The position numbers were made by a program, and so were the translations under genes. From assembly GCF_000063545.1 (NCBI RefSeq), contig NC_009488.1:1240001-1304000 (forward strand): a stretch of 64,000 bases of DNA. The letters run 5' to 3'. Below, piece by piece: positions 9,217 through 20,262 of this stretch. Position 1 is the stretch's first letter; the number at the start of each line of letters is the position of its first letter. This DNA is from Orientia tsutsugamushi str. Boryong (lineage in GTDB: Bacteria; Pseudomonadota; Alphaproteobacteria; Rickettsiales; Rickettsiaceae). The notes beneath the pieces are model-generated. The model was not told where the DNA came from, did not search any database, and was given only the letters and a program-made list of their open reading frames with translations.

Positions 9217-9509
9217 GTTAGTAATTCAGAAAGATAAAAAAATCAGGCAAGAATATATCAAAATAAAATTTCAGTAAAGAAAAAAACCGCACCTGCCAAA
9301 CCAACATCAAATAATTATAGTCAAAAAAACGTGAATTCAGGTTAGAAGCTTCATTAAAGAATAAGCTTATACGCAATATGTAAACTTGAAAGTTTACTGC
9401 TAAAAAATGAGCACTCATTAGCCGATTGAGTGTTAAAAAAAAGAAGTTTGTGCTAGCAAAATCAAAAAAACCATGCTAACTTAAAACTCAGGTGAGAATT
9501 GGTGTTGAG
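9217..9509. promoter_or_regulatory. Divergent traD-traA intergenic region, candidate oriT
   Basis: A non-coding 290-bp block between divergently transcribed traD(Ti) and traA, nearly identical to 49416-49707. In Ti-type systems the origin of transfer lies in this position. It has a GC-richer patch (ACCGCACCTGCC near 9288) in otherwise AT-rich DNA and direct/inverted scraps (CAGGCAAG, GCTAGC/GCTAAC). I cannot identify a nick site. Confidence 0.35.
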
Positions 9510-11994
9510 ATGGCTATACAGTTTGCAATGATTGAATTTTTAAGTAGAAGTAAAGGAGGAGATAGTTGTTGTAAGGCAGCGTATAATGCAAGAACTATTG
9601 TTAAAAATGAGCAGACAAATATAAGGTATAACTTCTCTTATAAGAAAGATAACGTATATCATACAGTACTGATACCAGATTATGTAAATCAAAAATTCAA
9701 GAATGTCCAAAGATTAATGAATGAGGTGGAACAAACAGAAAAACGAAGAAACAGTAAGTTGTTGAAGGATATCGTAATAGCACTGCCAGACGATAAGGAA
9801 TTGAATTTAGAAGATAGAATAAAGATTACACATGAAATAGTTGATGCAATGGAATGGGTGCAAAATGGTCTTGGAGTACAGATAGACATTCATAAGCTTC
9901 ATAGAGGAGATAAAAACTGGCATGCGCATATATTGGTTACTACAAGAAGATTAAAGAGAATGGCGAAGAATTAGGTGGTAAAGCTGTTGACTTGGAGCCT
10001 AAATTCAGAACATCAAAAGGTAAGGCATTTATTATTCTAGAAGCTGAGATGATTCATGAAAAAGTGAAGGAAATAATTAATGCATATTTTGCTAAATTAG
10101 GCTTAACAAATAGAGTTGATAAGATAAGTGCAGTACCGCAAGAGCATATTGGCCCTACTAGAATTAGGGGTTTAATTAATGAAGTTGCAAATGAAAATGA
10201 GTTACGTAAAGAGGCTAATTTAAAAATTATTAAGGATGCTGATGTAATAACGGATTCTCTATAACACATTACAAATCTATTTTTACTTAAGCAGGATATC
10301 GAAAAAGCAGTAAAAGATATACCATATATTCAGCGAAAGCAGAAATGAAACTGTTAGTTCAGCAAGTACTTAGTTCAAATAGAATACTAGAGTTATACCA
10401 TGATGATGGTGAAAGTAGCAAATATTTTACTACAACTGAGGTTCGAAATGAGGAGACGAGAATAATCAGAATAGCTAATAAAATCAATGATCAGGTTTAT
10501 TACAACGATATTTACAATCTTAAAAGCGATATAGAAGGACTAACAAATGTTAGTGAAGAACAGAAACAAGCTCTAAGACATATTTTGCTTAGCACTAGTG
10601 GAGTTAAAGTCTTAAGAGGAAGAGCTGGTACAGGAAAATCTTATGTTTTAGCAAAAGCGTATGAGCTTGCAACAAATTGTAGACAAAAAGTTATTGGCCT
10701 TGCTCCCACTCATAAGGCAGTATTAGAGCTGAAGAACAAAGGTTATACAGATGTCTATACAGTAAAGGGATTTTTGTATAATCGAAAAAAATTTTTATGC
10801 AAAATAGGTTAATAGTAGTAGATGAAGCTGGAATGGTAGGTACTAAAGCTTAGGCAGAGCTATTTAGAGTAGTTAGAAACAATAATTGTCAACTGATACT
10901 CGCTGGGGATGAAAAGCAGTTAGCTTCAATAGAAAGAGGCGGAATGTTTGAGATTCTGAGTAATATTTTCGGTTCACATGTTTTAGTGAATATTCGAAGA
11001 CAAAGTGAAAACTGGAGCAGAGAGGTAGCAATGAAGTTTGCTGAGAGTAATATTTTAAGCGGTATAACCTTACCTGAGGCAAAATAACTGCGTTAAGTTT
11101 GATAATACGTTGCAGGACTCAATGAGTAAGTTAAGATACAACTGGAGTCTAAGCAAGTTTAAGCTACATGAAAAATTGGTAATTACAGTACGTAATAAAG
11201 AGGTAGACATTCTTAATTCAAGTATTAGATCTTTGTTAAAAGCTAATGGCACGCTACAAGGCACAGAATATAGGCGTTCAATAGCTGGAAGGAAAGAGTC
11301 CTACATGGCTGGAGATCGAATTGTATTTCAAAAAAGCGATAAGGATTTACAAATACAAAATAGTGAATTTGCAACTTTAACTTCGGTTAATAAAAATGAA
11401 TTTGTAGCTAAGACAGATGCAGGACAAGATGTGAGTTTTGACCCAAGCAAAATACAATTTAAACATGGTTATGCAAGTACTGTTTATAAGGCCCAGGGAG
11501 CTTCTATAAAAGATGTATACGTTTTACATAATGGAGTAAGTAATATAAGCAGCTCATACGTAGCTATGACAAGGCATATAGAGAAATTACAGCTATATTG
11601 CAATAAGGAAGCAACTAGAAGCATTAACAGCTTAATAAATCAGCTTAGCAGACCAAATGATAAATCAGCAAGCATAAACTTAAAAACTAATGAAGATTTA
11701 AATAAAGAAAATCCAACTATTTTAAGTAAAATTTGTGGTTGGTTTAAGTCTATAGTAACTGATGTAGGAGACAGATTTCATAAAAACGCTAAATATTATC
11801 AGTACGATAAAAAACCAGAGCAATTAGCTGACATTAAGATCGAACAACCTAATATAGTTAATGATATAAGAAAATCAGAAATAAGTCCAAATAATGAATT
11901 AAAGGCTACAAAGACCGCAAACGATATTTCAACTACAGAAAAAATCAACACAAAGCCTGAACAACAAAATCCAAGAATTAGTATTCGAAGGTAA
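9510..11994 (+). pseudogene. traA: TraA (Ti-type) relaxase-helicase, heavily frameshifted, copy 1
   Basis: Domains in order: MobA/MobL relaxase (SRSKGGDSCCKAAYNART; metal-binding His cluster HRGDKNWHAHI), linker, then RecD-like helicase with Walker A GRAGTGKSY, Walker B VVDEAGM, LAGDEKQLASIERGG and the C-terminal motif FKHGYASTVYKAQGAS. Relaxase would nick oriT and helicase would unwind the strand. Lesions: frame breaks near 9955-9975, 10262 and 10300, a shift at the A7/T5 run at 10795, an in-frame TAG at 10852-10854, and a break near 11085. Start ATG 9510 (MAIQF) is chosen because copy 2 has GGAG five bases before the equivalent ATG; the upstream GTG at 9492 is in frame but less likely. Copy 2 (49708) shows the intended sequence. 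Confidence 0.85.
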
Positions 11995-11997
11995 AAT

Positions 11998-12016
11998 GAG
12001 CTGCATAGAGCAGCTC
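11998..12016 (+). terminator. Hairpin after traA
   Basis: Perfect 7-bp stem GAGCTGC-ATAGA-GCAGCTC immediately after the traA stop. The downstream T run is poor (AAGGGTAATAAAAAT), so it may be a processing hairpin or a rho-independent-like stop of modest strength. Confidence 0.4.
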
Positions 12017-12175
12017 AAGGGTAATAAAAATACGACTTTGCTAAGCAGAATGCGAAAGTCCTGAAACTTAGAGAGATTCGTTAACAGAAATACTATCTCA
12101 ACAATCACTCAGCAAAAATATTATACCATTTAAACGGTAAAAATACAAATAAATTTAGCGAAGGTGAGGTTCTGT

Positions 12176-13975
12176 ATGACTGATAAAATCAATAATTCAA
12201 ACAATCATAATTTAATGGAAGAATTGAGAAATAAAATAGCTTCTCATGCAGAAACCATAGCCTGTGATTTGCTTGGAGAGCCTAATAAACATTTCTCTAG
12301 ACGTGGAGAAATACGTTGGGGAGATACAGGGAAAATTGTCGTCAATACTAGTGGCAAGCATGCTGGAAAATGGTATGACTTTAGTTCTGGCGAAGGTGGA
12401 GATTTATTTGACTTAGCCAGAAAAGAACGTGGCGGTGATTTTGTTAAAGCCAAGGAATATCTAACAAGCATGGTAGGAATAACAAGTTATAAGCAGAATT
12501 ACCAACGTAAAGAAACCACTCAAAACGCTGCTCAAAATGAGCTAGCTAAAATTCGAAAAGTTCAATACTTTTATAATCAGTCTTCTCCATTATATTTTAC
12601 TAATAATACTGAAGTTCAAATCGTAAAAAGATATCTTGAACAACATAGAAGAATTGATTGTTTTACAATGAATTCTGACTTGAGAGCAAGCGTAATTCTT
12701 GATAGAGAAACGAATGAAAATTATCCAGCATTTTCAGCATTTGCTAGAAATGCGAAAGGTGAAATTACTGGTGTACAAGTTGTATATTTGAATTCGCAAA
12801 CGTGCGATAAGGCAGATATTTCAGTCCCTAGGCGAGCTTTTGGCAAAATTTAGCGAATCGTTTGTTAGAATTAGTACATTGGCACCACATGATTCGCCTA
12901 TAACAATCATAACAGAAGGCGTTGAAACAGCTTTAAGTCTAAAACAAGCAGGAATTAATGGAAAAATTATCGCTGCTGTTGGTATACATAATTTCAAGAA
13001 CTATCAACCATTTGAAGGAGAAAAAATAATCATAGCGGCAGATAATGATGGACAAAATTCTATAACAATGAATACTGTTGATAAAGCGAAAAAAACACTC
13101 GAAAATAGTGGAGCAAAGGTGTTAAAAGTGATGCCAACACAAGAAGGTGATTTCACGACCTATTACAAATTCATGGGGCTGAAGCTATTAGACAGATCAT
13201 AATACCTGAAATTGCTAAACTTACTAAATTTAATGAAATACAAAGTGAATTAATAACGAATCAAAGTGAGGTTAAAGAATTATATGCAAAATCTTTACCC
13301 CTATACGACTATAACAAAAAGGAAAAAGCTAATGCGGAAGTAACAACAGTCAACAAATTTTTAGAAAATCATACAGAAATTTATAGTTCAAAAATCTTTG
13401 ACAATCCTAATTTAAGAGCAAATATGGTTTTTGATGAAAAGACTCAAAAATCCTGGCCTGCACTCACTATTTTTGTTAAAAATGACAAAGATGAAATTAC
13501 TGGAGCTAAGATATTAGCCTTGAATTCAAAAACATGTAATAAAGCGGATGCAGCTGAAAATTCTGTTGGTACAATTAGTGGATCATTTGTTGAAATTGCT
13601 CAACAAAATTCAGACTACTCTTCTATAACAATTCTTACAGAGAATATTGAAACTGCTCTAAGCATTAAACATGCTGGAGTCGAAGGAAAAATCTTATGTG
13701 CCATTGAAGCCCAAAATTTGCAAAACTATAATCCTGCCTCAAAAGAAAAGATCATTCTAGCAGTTAAAAATGACGTAAATACTGAAAAAGCAGAAAAAGT
13801 TTTAGATGATAAGGGAGCAACAGTCTGCACAGTCAAAAATGACTTCAATAATCTATTAAAAACTCAAGGGTTATATGCTGTTAGAAATATTATCAGCCAT
13901 GAAATAAGAAAACTTACTGAAAAGAATGAATCCATACAAACTAATATACAACCAAGATTATGTCTGAAAATTTAA
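12176..13975 (+). pseudogene. TOPRIM-domain DNA primase-like protein, frameshifted, copy 1
   Basis: The start ATG 12176 is set by AAGGTGAGG at 12161-12169. The N-terminal part (HFSRRGEIRWGDTGK, GKWYDFSSGEGGDLFDL) matches the primase/helicase-loader-like zinc-free domain seen in plasmid primases. The TOPRIM domain follows after a frameshift near 12845: Glu in ITIITEGVETALS and the acidic pair in IIIAADNDG. A second, degenerate TOPRIM unit (13424-13975) keeps ILTENIETALS but has lost the acidic motif (IILAVKND). A further frame break occurs near 13180. Conjugative primases prime the complementary strand of transferred DNA. The homologue at 53175 carries a helicase C-terminal segment in front that is absent here. 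Confidence 0.75.
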
Positions 13976-14896
13976 AACACGATGGGCTATTTAAAGATTT
14001 AATGAATGAACCAAAAGCAGCTCTGGATTTTATAAATGACTTTTTACCAAATGAAGTTAAAAACGTACTAGATTTAAATACTATAAAAGTTGAGCAAGAA
14101 TCGTTTGTTGAAGCCAATCTACGCCGTAGTATGTGTGACGTACTATTTTCAGTTAAAACAAAAAATAATAATAATGCATTTATATATGTACTTATTGAGG
14201 CAGAATTAAGATCTGATTATTGGATTGCGTTCAAATTATGGCAATACACATTATCAATATTAAAAAGGCATAAAAAAGGACTTAAAAAGCGTAAAAAAGA
14301 ACGTGGAAAATTACCAATTGTTGTACCAATTGTAGTATATCATGGAGCTGACCGATTTAATGCTACGAGAAGCTTATGGGAACTGTTTGATGATCCTAAA
14401 TTAGCTAAAGGAGTTGATGAGCTCTGAATACTTATTAATCGATTGGCAAGCAATGCCAGATAGTGAAATAAAAAGAAAAGCAACTGCTGCACTAGTTCAT
14501 TTTATGAAGTATATTCATAATCAACAGGATATAATAGAGCTATGGGCAAAATTTTTTAATACACTACACGAAATAGCACAAAAAGATAAAGAAAATGGCT
14601 TTCTTTACATAAAAGCGTTATTGCATTATACTATAAGTAAGGTTAGTAAAAATGAGCAACCTAGGTTAAAACAATTACTGGACGAAAATTTATCAATTGA
14701 GGATAGAAAAAGGATTATGGAAACAATTGCTGCACAATATATTGATGAAGGCATAGCTAAAGGCAGAGCTGAAGCTGCACAAGGGCTTGCAAGGAACTTA
14801 TTAAACGCTGGCTTTTCAGTTGAATTTATTGCTGAAAATACTGGGTTATCAAACGAAGAAGTGGTTAATTTAAAAGTTAGCATGGATAATTCTTGA
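13960..14896 (+). pseudogene. Rpn family recombination-promoting nuclease / transposase_31, frameshifted
   Basis: Rpn-type PD-(D/E)XK nuclease. The N-terminus HDGLFKDLMNEPKAALDFI, VEANLRRSMCDVLFSV and the catalytic-like segment YVLIEAELRSDYWIAFKLW are characteristic of the family. The C-terminal part (IDEGIAKGRAEAAQGLARNLL) is the usual E/R/K-rich helix. A frameshift at 14414-14427 separates the nuclease core from the C-terminal half (SSEYLLIDWQAMPDSE). The proteins cut DNA and promote RecA-independent recombination, so a cargo role in reshuffling RAGEs is plausible (inference). The gene begins inside the last codons of the primase relic and ends one base before the convergent traG/D chimera. 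Confidence 0.75.
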
Positions 14897-14897
14897 A

Positions 14898-16168
14898 TTA
14901 ATAATTCACTAACTTAAGTTTTTTGAGCAATGTATATCCCCAAACATATGCTATATTTAAGTTTTGTAGCTTCATAGTTAGTTTTGTGATGGGAAAGTTA
15001 CCAACAAGCTTTACATAACATGTAAGGTCTGGTAGATTCATAATTTCAGATGGCATAACTAAAAGCTTTTTACGCTCAACATTATTCATATTTACTCCAT
15101 CTCGCATAGTATTTGATCCATATGACAAGTTTTCTTGAGTTTCAATTATCTCTTGCTCACCTAGTGTTAATGCTGATTTATAAGCTGTAACCTGATCGCT
15201 AACTCGAAAAATAAATTTACTATTAAACAAATCAAGCATAGAAGCACATTCAGCAGAACCATATATTGCTTCTAATTGATGAATGTTCTGCAACCCAGCA
15301 ACAAAGCAGCCTCCATACTTTCTACTTTCAGCTAAAGCAACTGGTAAAGATGAAACTTTTTGTAGAGCTGGCAGTTCATCAAGTATAAACCATATGTTTT
15401 TGTTATCATGATTAGGATTTCTACACATCAAAGCTTTGATAGCTATACTTATCCATGCTGAAATAAGTGGCTGTAAAGTAGCTCTTTGACTTGGAGTAGC
15501 TGTGATAAATAGCCATCCAGTTTCAGCAGAATTACTAAACCATTCCTTGATGCTAAAATTACCTCCAGGCTTTAAATATTGTAGCGAAGTAATATTCTTT
15601 CCAAGAGTAGATTGAATTCCCGCAGAAGTTTCAGGCGCGCTTTCGCTTATAATGCCTGATACAGCGGTGTTTCTAAAAGCTTTTACAAATTGTCTATTAT
15701 CAGAGTAAATGATTGTATGAATTAGTTTTATGATATCTTTGTCATCCTGATATAGCTTCAACGCTTCAGACAAGACTAATTCAGCATTTTTAGCAAAAAA
15801 GTCATCAATTTTAGATACAAAGTAACTCGTTTGCGATGAAAGAGAAGCAAACATTGCAATACTTATGGGAATATTATCAACCTTTACTGGCGCACTCATT
15901 GATACTTCATCCTTCAGCCAAACAGTAGATTTGGGGGCAAATAACAGCGTAAAAATAAATATCGATGGAAAAAACCATTCCCATAGCAAAGATGCCGATA
16001 TTTCCTCTAAAAATAGCCCTAGTAGCAGCCCATATGCCACCAATAGTCAAGGCTAAGTGACCCACTGGAGTGAAGTATTCGCTATTTGAAGCAAAGACCT
16101 CTGCCTATGCCATTAAACACATGCCATAACAGATCTCCACCACCAAATGTGTATATTACGTAATCCAT
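14898..16168 (-). pseudogene. TraG-TraD (F-type) deletion chimera
   Basis: The 5' part, overlapping the traH stop (TAATG), is the F-type TraG N-terminus: IYTFGGGDLLWHVFNGI, then after a shift near 16085 YFTPVGHLALTIGGIWAATR, and after another near 15925 WLKDEVSMSAPVKVDN. At about 15765 the sequence switches in frame to the TraD coupling-protein ATPase C-terminal half (WLFITATPSQRATLQP, WFILDELPALQKV, LAESRKYGGCFVAGLQN, LSYGSNTMRDGVN). Most of TraG and the TraD N-terminus with its membrane segments and Walker A are deleted. TraG forms the mating channel and stabilises pairs; TraD pumps DNA. Neither function survives. The last ~20 residues are also unlike TraD. Confidence 0.8.
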
Positions 16169-17471
16169 TAACTTTTCTCCTTCGCTATTAAATGCTGCTC
16201 TATTAATCTAGCCCTTTTATCTATTCGACTTGCATCGGTTTGTAGGCTAGTCCATTTTTCATTTGCAAAAAGTTGTACTCGATTCAATTCCTTCAAATAT
16301 CTTTCTAAATGTTCATTCGAAACTTGCTTAGCACCTAGTGAAGTAACGGCTCTACGTATTTCGGTGATTACTTCCTTCAAATGCTGAACTAATGTATAGC
16401 TAGCTATTAATTCTGATGAGATCTCTAAAATTGTGACTCCAGAAATAGCTTCTAATGTGATATAATCATAAATTGGGAAATATACTCTCCAATCCGAAGA
16501 TAAAAAGGCTATTTCAGAGTTGCTATATTCAGAATTCTTATCAAACTTATTTTTTAGATCAGTCAATTTTTGCTTAGCTTTACCTGCATAAGACTGCTCT
16601 GGTGATATTGTGATATTTCGTTGTAGGCTTGGATGCAGGCAACTAACACTATCACAGCTGTAAATTGAAGCTGATTCTCCACCTTTTAAATGACTAATCC
16701 AACTTTTTTCATCCTGAGCTAAGGAGTCAAAAAAGTACACATTATTGTTTGTAACCACGATAGTGCCAGTCATAGACATGATTGAATCACGCATATTTGA
16801 TGGTATTCCAACCTTTGCTGCTGCTTTAGTGAAGATGTTATAATCATCCAGCATAACTCTGAATCCTTATTTTGTGCTTGTCGCAGAGCTTGTTTTTGAT
16901 CTAAATAATTACGACATTTTTTACCAGCAGCAAAATAATCAAACCCGCTTTGTGACTGTATATCACGGCAAACAGCTTCTCTCATAGCTGAGTTTCTTGG
17001 TAAAGCTGTAGCAAATAATGCTTTTGTTAATTTGCAATCTCCCTTAGCAAATTGATTCATCTCCATTGCTAGATTACGTAAGTCTTTGAGAGCATTCTCA
17101 ATTTGAGGAGCAAAGGTTTTTAATCCTAATGAAAAAGCATAGACTTTAGCTTGAGAACCAATGTTTTTCATCAATTGAACTAATTCTTCTCCAGAAATAA
17201 CAGAGAAGCTACCAAGATAGGCATCAATACCGCTACAGCTCATGTTTAAAGATGGTGGAGTTATAGCAAATGGCTGAAATGATGTTTGGCTTGTTCTGGC
17301 AGATAATCCGCCAGCCGCATAATATCCAGCCGCTTGATCCTGATATGATCCAGCTCTAGTAACATTAACACTCATTCCTTGAAATACGTTTTCGATATTC
17401 CAAGCTAGTGATACTGGAGCTTGTAGCAATAATAGCATTGTAATGGCATAAACTCTGATTTTGGTGCTCAT
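16168..17471 (-). pseudogene. traH: TraH, F-type pilus assembly protein, frameshifted
   Basis: Signal peptide at the start (MLLLLQAPVSLAW), then TraH hallmarks: NIENVFQGMSVNVTRAG, the glycine-rich YYAAGGLSARTS, PSLNMSCSGIDAYLGSFS and a C-terminal coiled-coil segment. It is a periplasmic protein that works with TraF, TraW and TrbC in pilus assembly. A one-base deletion near 16857 (compare GAGCTAATGCTGG in the fragment at 30680 with GAGTTATGCTGG here) splits the gene into 233- and 228-residue parts. The start overlaps the traF stop (ATGA), which indicates operon coupling. Confidence 0.85.
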
Positions 17472-18172
17472 GTAGTCTCCAACTTATGATAATATCTATC
17501 GATTGCTAGAATATTGTCGATAATTTTATCTTCAGAGATTATGCCTCTAGCTACTGCATATATTTTTTTACCATCGCTAGCTACTGAATATAATACAGGT
17601 ACAATATGCTTAGGATTTAGTTTATTAAGCAACTCATTATTCTTACTGACAGCTAGCAACTGAAATGCATATTTATTAGCAAAGCACTGAACAATAGGCA
17701 TAAAGGCCTTACAGAGCAAGCAATCTTGTTTAACTTGCAAAATCAATCCCCAGTTTTTAGCAATGTTTTTGAGTTTGAAATCATTTTTTTGCTCTGATTT
17801 TTCTTGATATAGCTTTCTATGTAAGCTATTAGCAGGCTCATTAGCATTAATCAGTTGGTAATCAAGTAGAGTAGCTAGTTGCCACATAGTAGCAAACTTA
17901 TGAGCCTTCTCCATGATTTGCTTCTGCAATCTTTGAGCTGTAATCACATTTTCGAGCGTTGGATTATCCAGCGCTATACGCTAAGCTCGATTAAATCGCT
18001 CCTTTAATTCCTCGATTCTCTGGTCATGAGGCCTACTCATCAACTTAGAATTAGCAGCAGAGTCATCAAGCTCATGACCATGTTTATCATTGTACCATAA
18101 AAATCTTGTTGGTGAAGCATCAACAGTGGATAAATGACTAATTAATATCATAAACATTAATAATCTGCTCAT
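17468..18172 (-). pseudogene. traF: TraF, F-type pilus assembly protein, in-frame amber
   Basis: Periplasmic thioredoxin-like protein of the mating-pair system. Signal peptide MSRLLMFMILISHLSTVDA, then SPTRFLWYNDKHG; the thioredoxin-like domain is in the C-terminal half with CLLCKAFMP as the CxxC-like site. An in-frame TAG at 17981-17983 (codon 64, ...RFNRA-stop-RIALDN) interrupts an otherwise continuous frame. The same TAG is present in the copy-2 chimera at 56849-56851. It overlaps traH by 4 bp and starts 5 bp after traN. Confidence 0.85.
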
Positions 18173-18177
18173 TTAGA

Positions 18178-19878
18178 CTAACTTTGTTGCATACGATGAA
18201 CTTTATCTTTGATTCCTGCAATAATGTCTTTGTTCATGCTGCTTTGAGCCTTAGTGAGTATATCACCAAATAGTTCATCCATATTGATTTTAGTGAAATC
18301 AACTTTTTGTAATTCCTCAACTGTAAGGCCTCTACACTTTGGACATTCAGGTGTACCAAAGTTCATTTTTAGCTGTTTTCTTGCTTCTTCCTGAAAAATT
18401 CTTGCAAGTTTCGACTGAAAGCAGCAATAAGTAGACTTTCTAGCTAAGCAAATACCTAATATCGGAATTCTTGAAGAACAGTAGGTTCCAATATAGTAGC
18501 AGTAACCTTTTTTCCTATATAAAGCTAATTCTTGTTCCTTAGACTTACATTGCGATAAGCCTATATCACGCCCCCAGCCAGTCATTGAAGAGCAGCAATT
18601 CAAAAAACTAAATACATCTTTTTTGCATTTTCGATGTTTACCTGAAAATACAGAAACGGGATTTGTTTTAATGTCCTTGCTCATCTGATTTAGCATCGCT
18701 AGATGAGCTACTTTAGCTATATCTCTATTTGGTATAATAGTTGGAGTGTTGCAATTACCTCCTAAACAAAAGATTGAGTTATTATGCAACGATGAGTGTA
18801 GCATTGTTTGCTTCTCAGTTGAACAGCTATAATCGTGCTGCCATAGTAAACAAATATTTGCTACTGATTTTTGGCAAGTGCTGTTTTTTAATTCACAATT
18901 CTGAATTTTAAGGTGTTTGCAGCCATCTTTTGGATCGCTAGTACAAGAAAAAAGAATCTTTTGTTTCCAATATGGACGATTGACTTTAAACTTGTCAAAA
19001 AATACTCTATCACCACCATCATAGTTGATTCTATTGACCTCATAGCATTCATTACTCTCAGTTAATTGCTCAAGTTCAGGGTTTAAAACTTGCCAATATT
19101 CTGCTACTTTCCTTAGTTCTTGAGTCTTATCTCTGTAGTCATAGTGAAGTATACATATTTTTTCATTTACTTCTAATAAAAAATTTCTACCAATATGGTG
19201 TATAGATACACCAAGCCTATTAGCAATAGCCCATTTCATTTGTTTTACAATTGCTTCGGGATCATCTACTAGGCAGTATATTTGTGCACCTAATTCATCA
19301 TCATAGACATCGCTACGACTCTTAAGCCAATTACTATGATTCTCCTTTATTTCTTCTGTTGCAAATTCCATTTGCCGGTTTTGCCAAGAAAGCCATACAT
19401 TCTCTAATCTGCACTCAACATTTAATTCTCGAATAAGTTCAATGTTAAAATTACTACCTTCATTACAACTTTGAATAATTTCAGTATTAGTTTTACTTGT
19501 TTGAGTTACGAAGTTACTGCTATCAAGGGCACTTAAAGGATCAGATTCAATTCTCATTGAATTAGCTATCATATAATTTTGATCGTTGATATTATGTTGA
19601 GTTAAGGCATTGTTTTTACTGTTTTCAGCTTGAAATAACATTGCCCCACTTTCTGTACCAAGCTGATTACGGCCATGGTAGGTTAAATCCTCATCATTGT
19701 TAGGATAATTGACATTACTACCTTGATGAAATAATTCTTGTGTATTTGAAGAATTTCCAAGATTTACATTATAGTTGCTAGCTTCATTATAACTGCTTTG
19801 CATTGAAGCTAAACAACAGCTAATATTGAGCACTATCAAAAAGTTAATATAGATAATAATCTCATTGAGTATTCTCAT
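18178..19878 (-). CDS. traN: TraN, F-type mating pair stabilisation protein
   Basis: 566 residues. An N-terminal hydrophobic signal (IIIYINFLIVLNISCCLA) leads to an Asn/Ser-rich variable region, a central part, and a Cys-rich C-terminal domain typical of TraN (FLNCCSSMTGWGRDIG, GTYCSSRIPILGICLARKS, STYCCFQSKLARIFQEEARKQ). TraN is an outer-membrane adhesin that secures donor-recipient contact. The frame is intact, one of few in this operon. The start overlaps trbC by 17 bp. The N-terminal ~190 residues match copy 2 almost perfectly; the next ~120 diverge and the end matches again, so the central segment is a patch of variation. Confidence 0.85.
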   Translation of the reverse strand: MRILNEIIIYINFLIVLNISCCLASMQSSYNEASNYNVNLGNSSNTQELFHQGSNVNYPNNDEDLTYHGRNQLGTESGAMLFQAENSKNNALTQHNINDQNYMIANSMRIESDPLSALDSSNFVTQTSKTNTEIIQSCNEGSNFNIELIRELNVECRLENVWLSWQNRQMEFATEEIKENHSNWLKSRSDVYDDELGAQIYCLVDDPEAIVKQMKWAIANRLGVSIHHIGRNFLLEVNEKICILHYDYRDKTQELRKVAEYWQVLNPELEQLTESNECYEVNRINYDGGDRVFFDKFKVNRPYWKQKILFSCTSDPKDGCKHLKIQNCELKNSTCQKSVANICLLWQHDYSCSTEKQTMLHSSLHNNSIFCLGGNCNTPTIIPNRDIAKVAHLAMLNQMSKDIKTNPVSVFSGKHRKCKKDVFSFLNCCSSMTGWGRDIGLSQCKSKEQELALYRKKGYCYYIGTYCSSRIPILGICLARKSTYCCFQSKLARIFQEEARKQLKMNFGTPECPKCRGLTVEELQKVDFTKINMDELFGDILTKAQSSMNKDIIAGIKDKVHRMQQS

Positions 19879-20244
19879 TCATAATTTCTAATGCTATTGC
19901 TAAAGGAATATGGCCAGTTAATTTCTTGGTTAATCCTCTTTTTTCATCATCTATTACTATCACAGGAACAACATCAATTTTATATTGTTCAAACAAGCTA
20001 GGATCTATATCGAAGCTAATACCAAGCTCCATAGTTTTATTCTTTGTTTGTGTAAATGAGTTATTAATTAACCCACGCATAATCAATTGAGCTCCAGCCT
20101 TTTGAGATTCAGCAAAATAGCTTTTTAAAGCCTCATCACTCATTGAAAATGAGACAAAAATAAAAGTTTTTTGCTGGCCCAAAAAAAAGCATTAGCATTA
20201 TTAACAAATAATAAAACCATCAACATCATTACTCGTATAACCAT
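19862..20244 (-). pseudogene. trbC: TrbC, F-type pilin assembly protein, shift in poly-T run
   Basis: The C-terminal body (TFIFVSFSMSDEALKSYFAE, FEQYKIDVVPVIVIDD) is TrbC, a periplasmic protein with a thioredoxin-like fold used in pilus assembly. A signal peptide (VMMLMVLLFVNNANA) starts at ATG 20244 but is out of frame with the body: a run of eight Ts (complement of 20181-20188) would need nine or six to join them. Otherwise translation could begin at the TTG at 20182 and yield a 106-residue, signal-less protein. Copy 2 has the same run length. It overlaps traN. Confidence 0.75.
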
Positions 20245-20262
20245 ATTCCTCTCTAACCCTTA

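Noticed and set aside
9689-9889. Opposite-strand ORFs within traA (also 11070, 51087)
   Set aside because: Shadows of the traA coding sequence, without start signals or family features.
13960-14896. Rpn nuclease as a novel defence gene
   Set aside because: It matches the known Rpn/transposase_31 family and is frameshifted.
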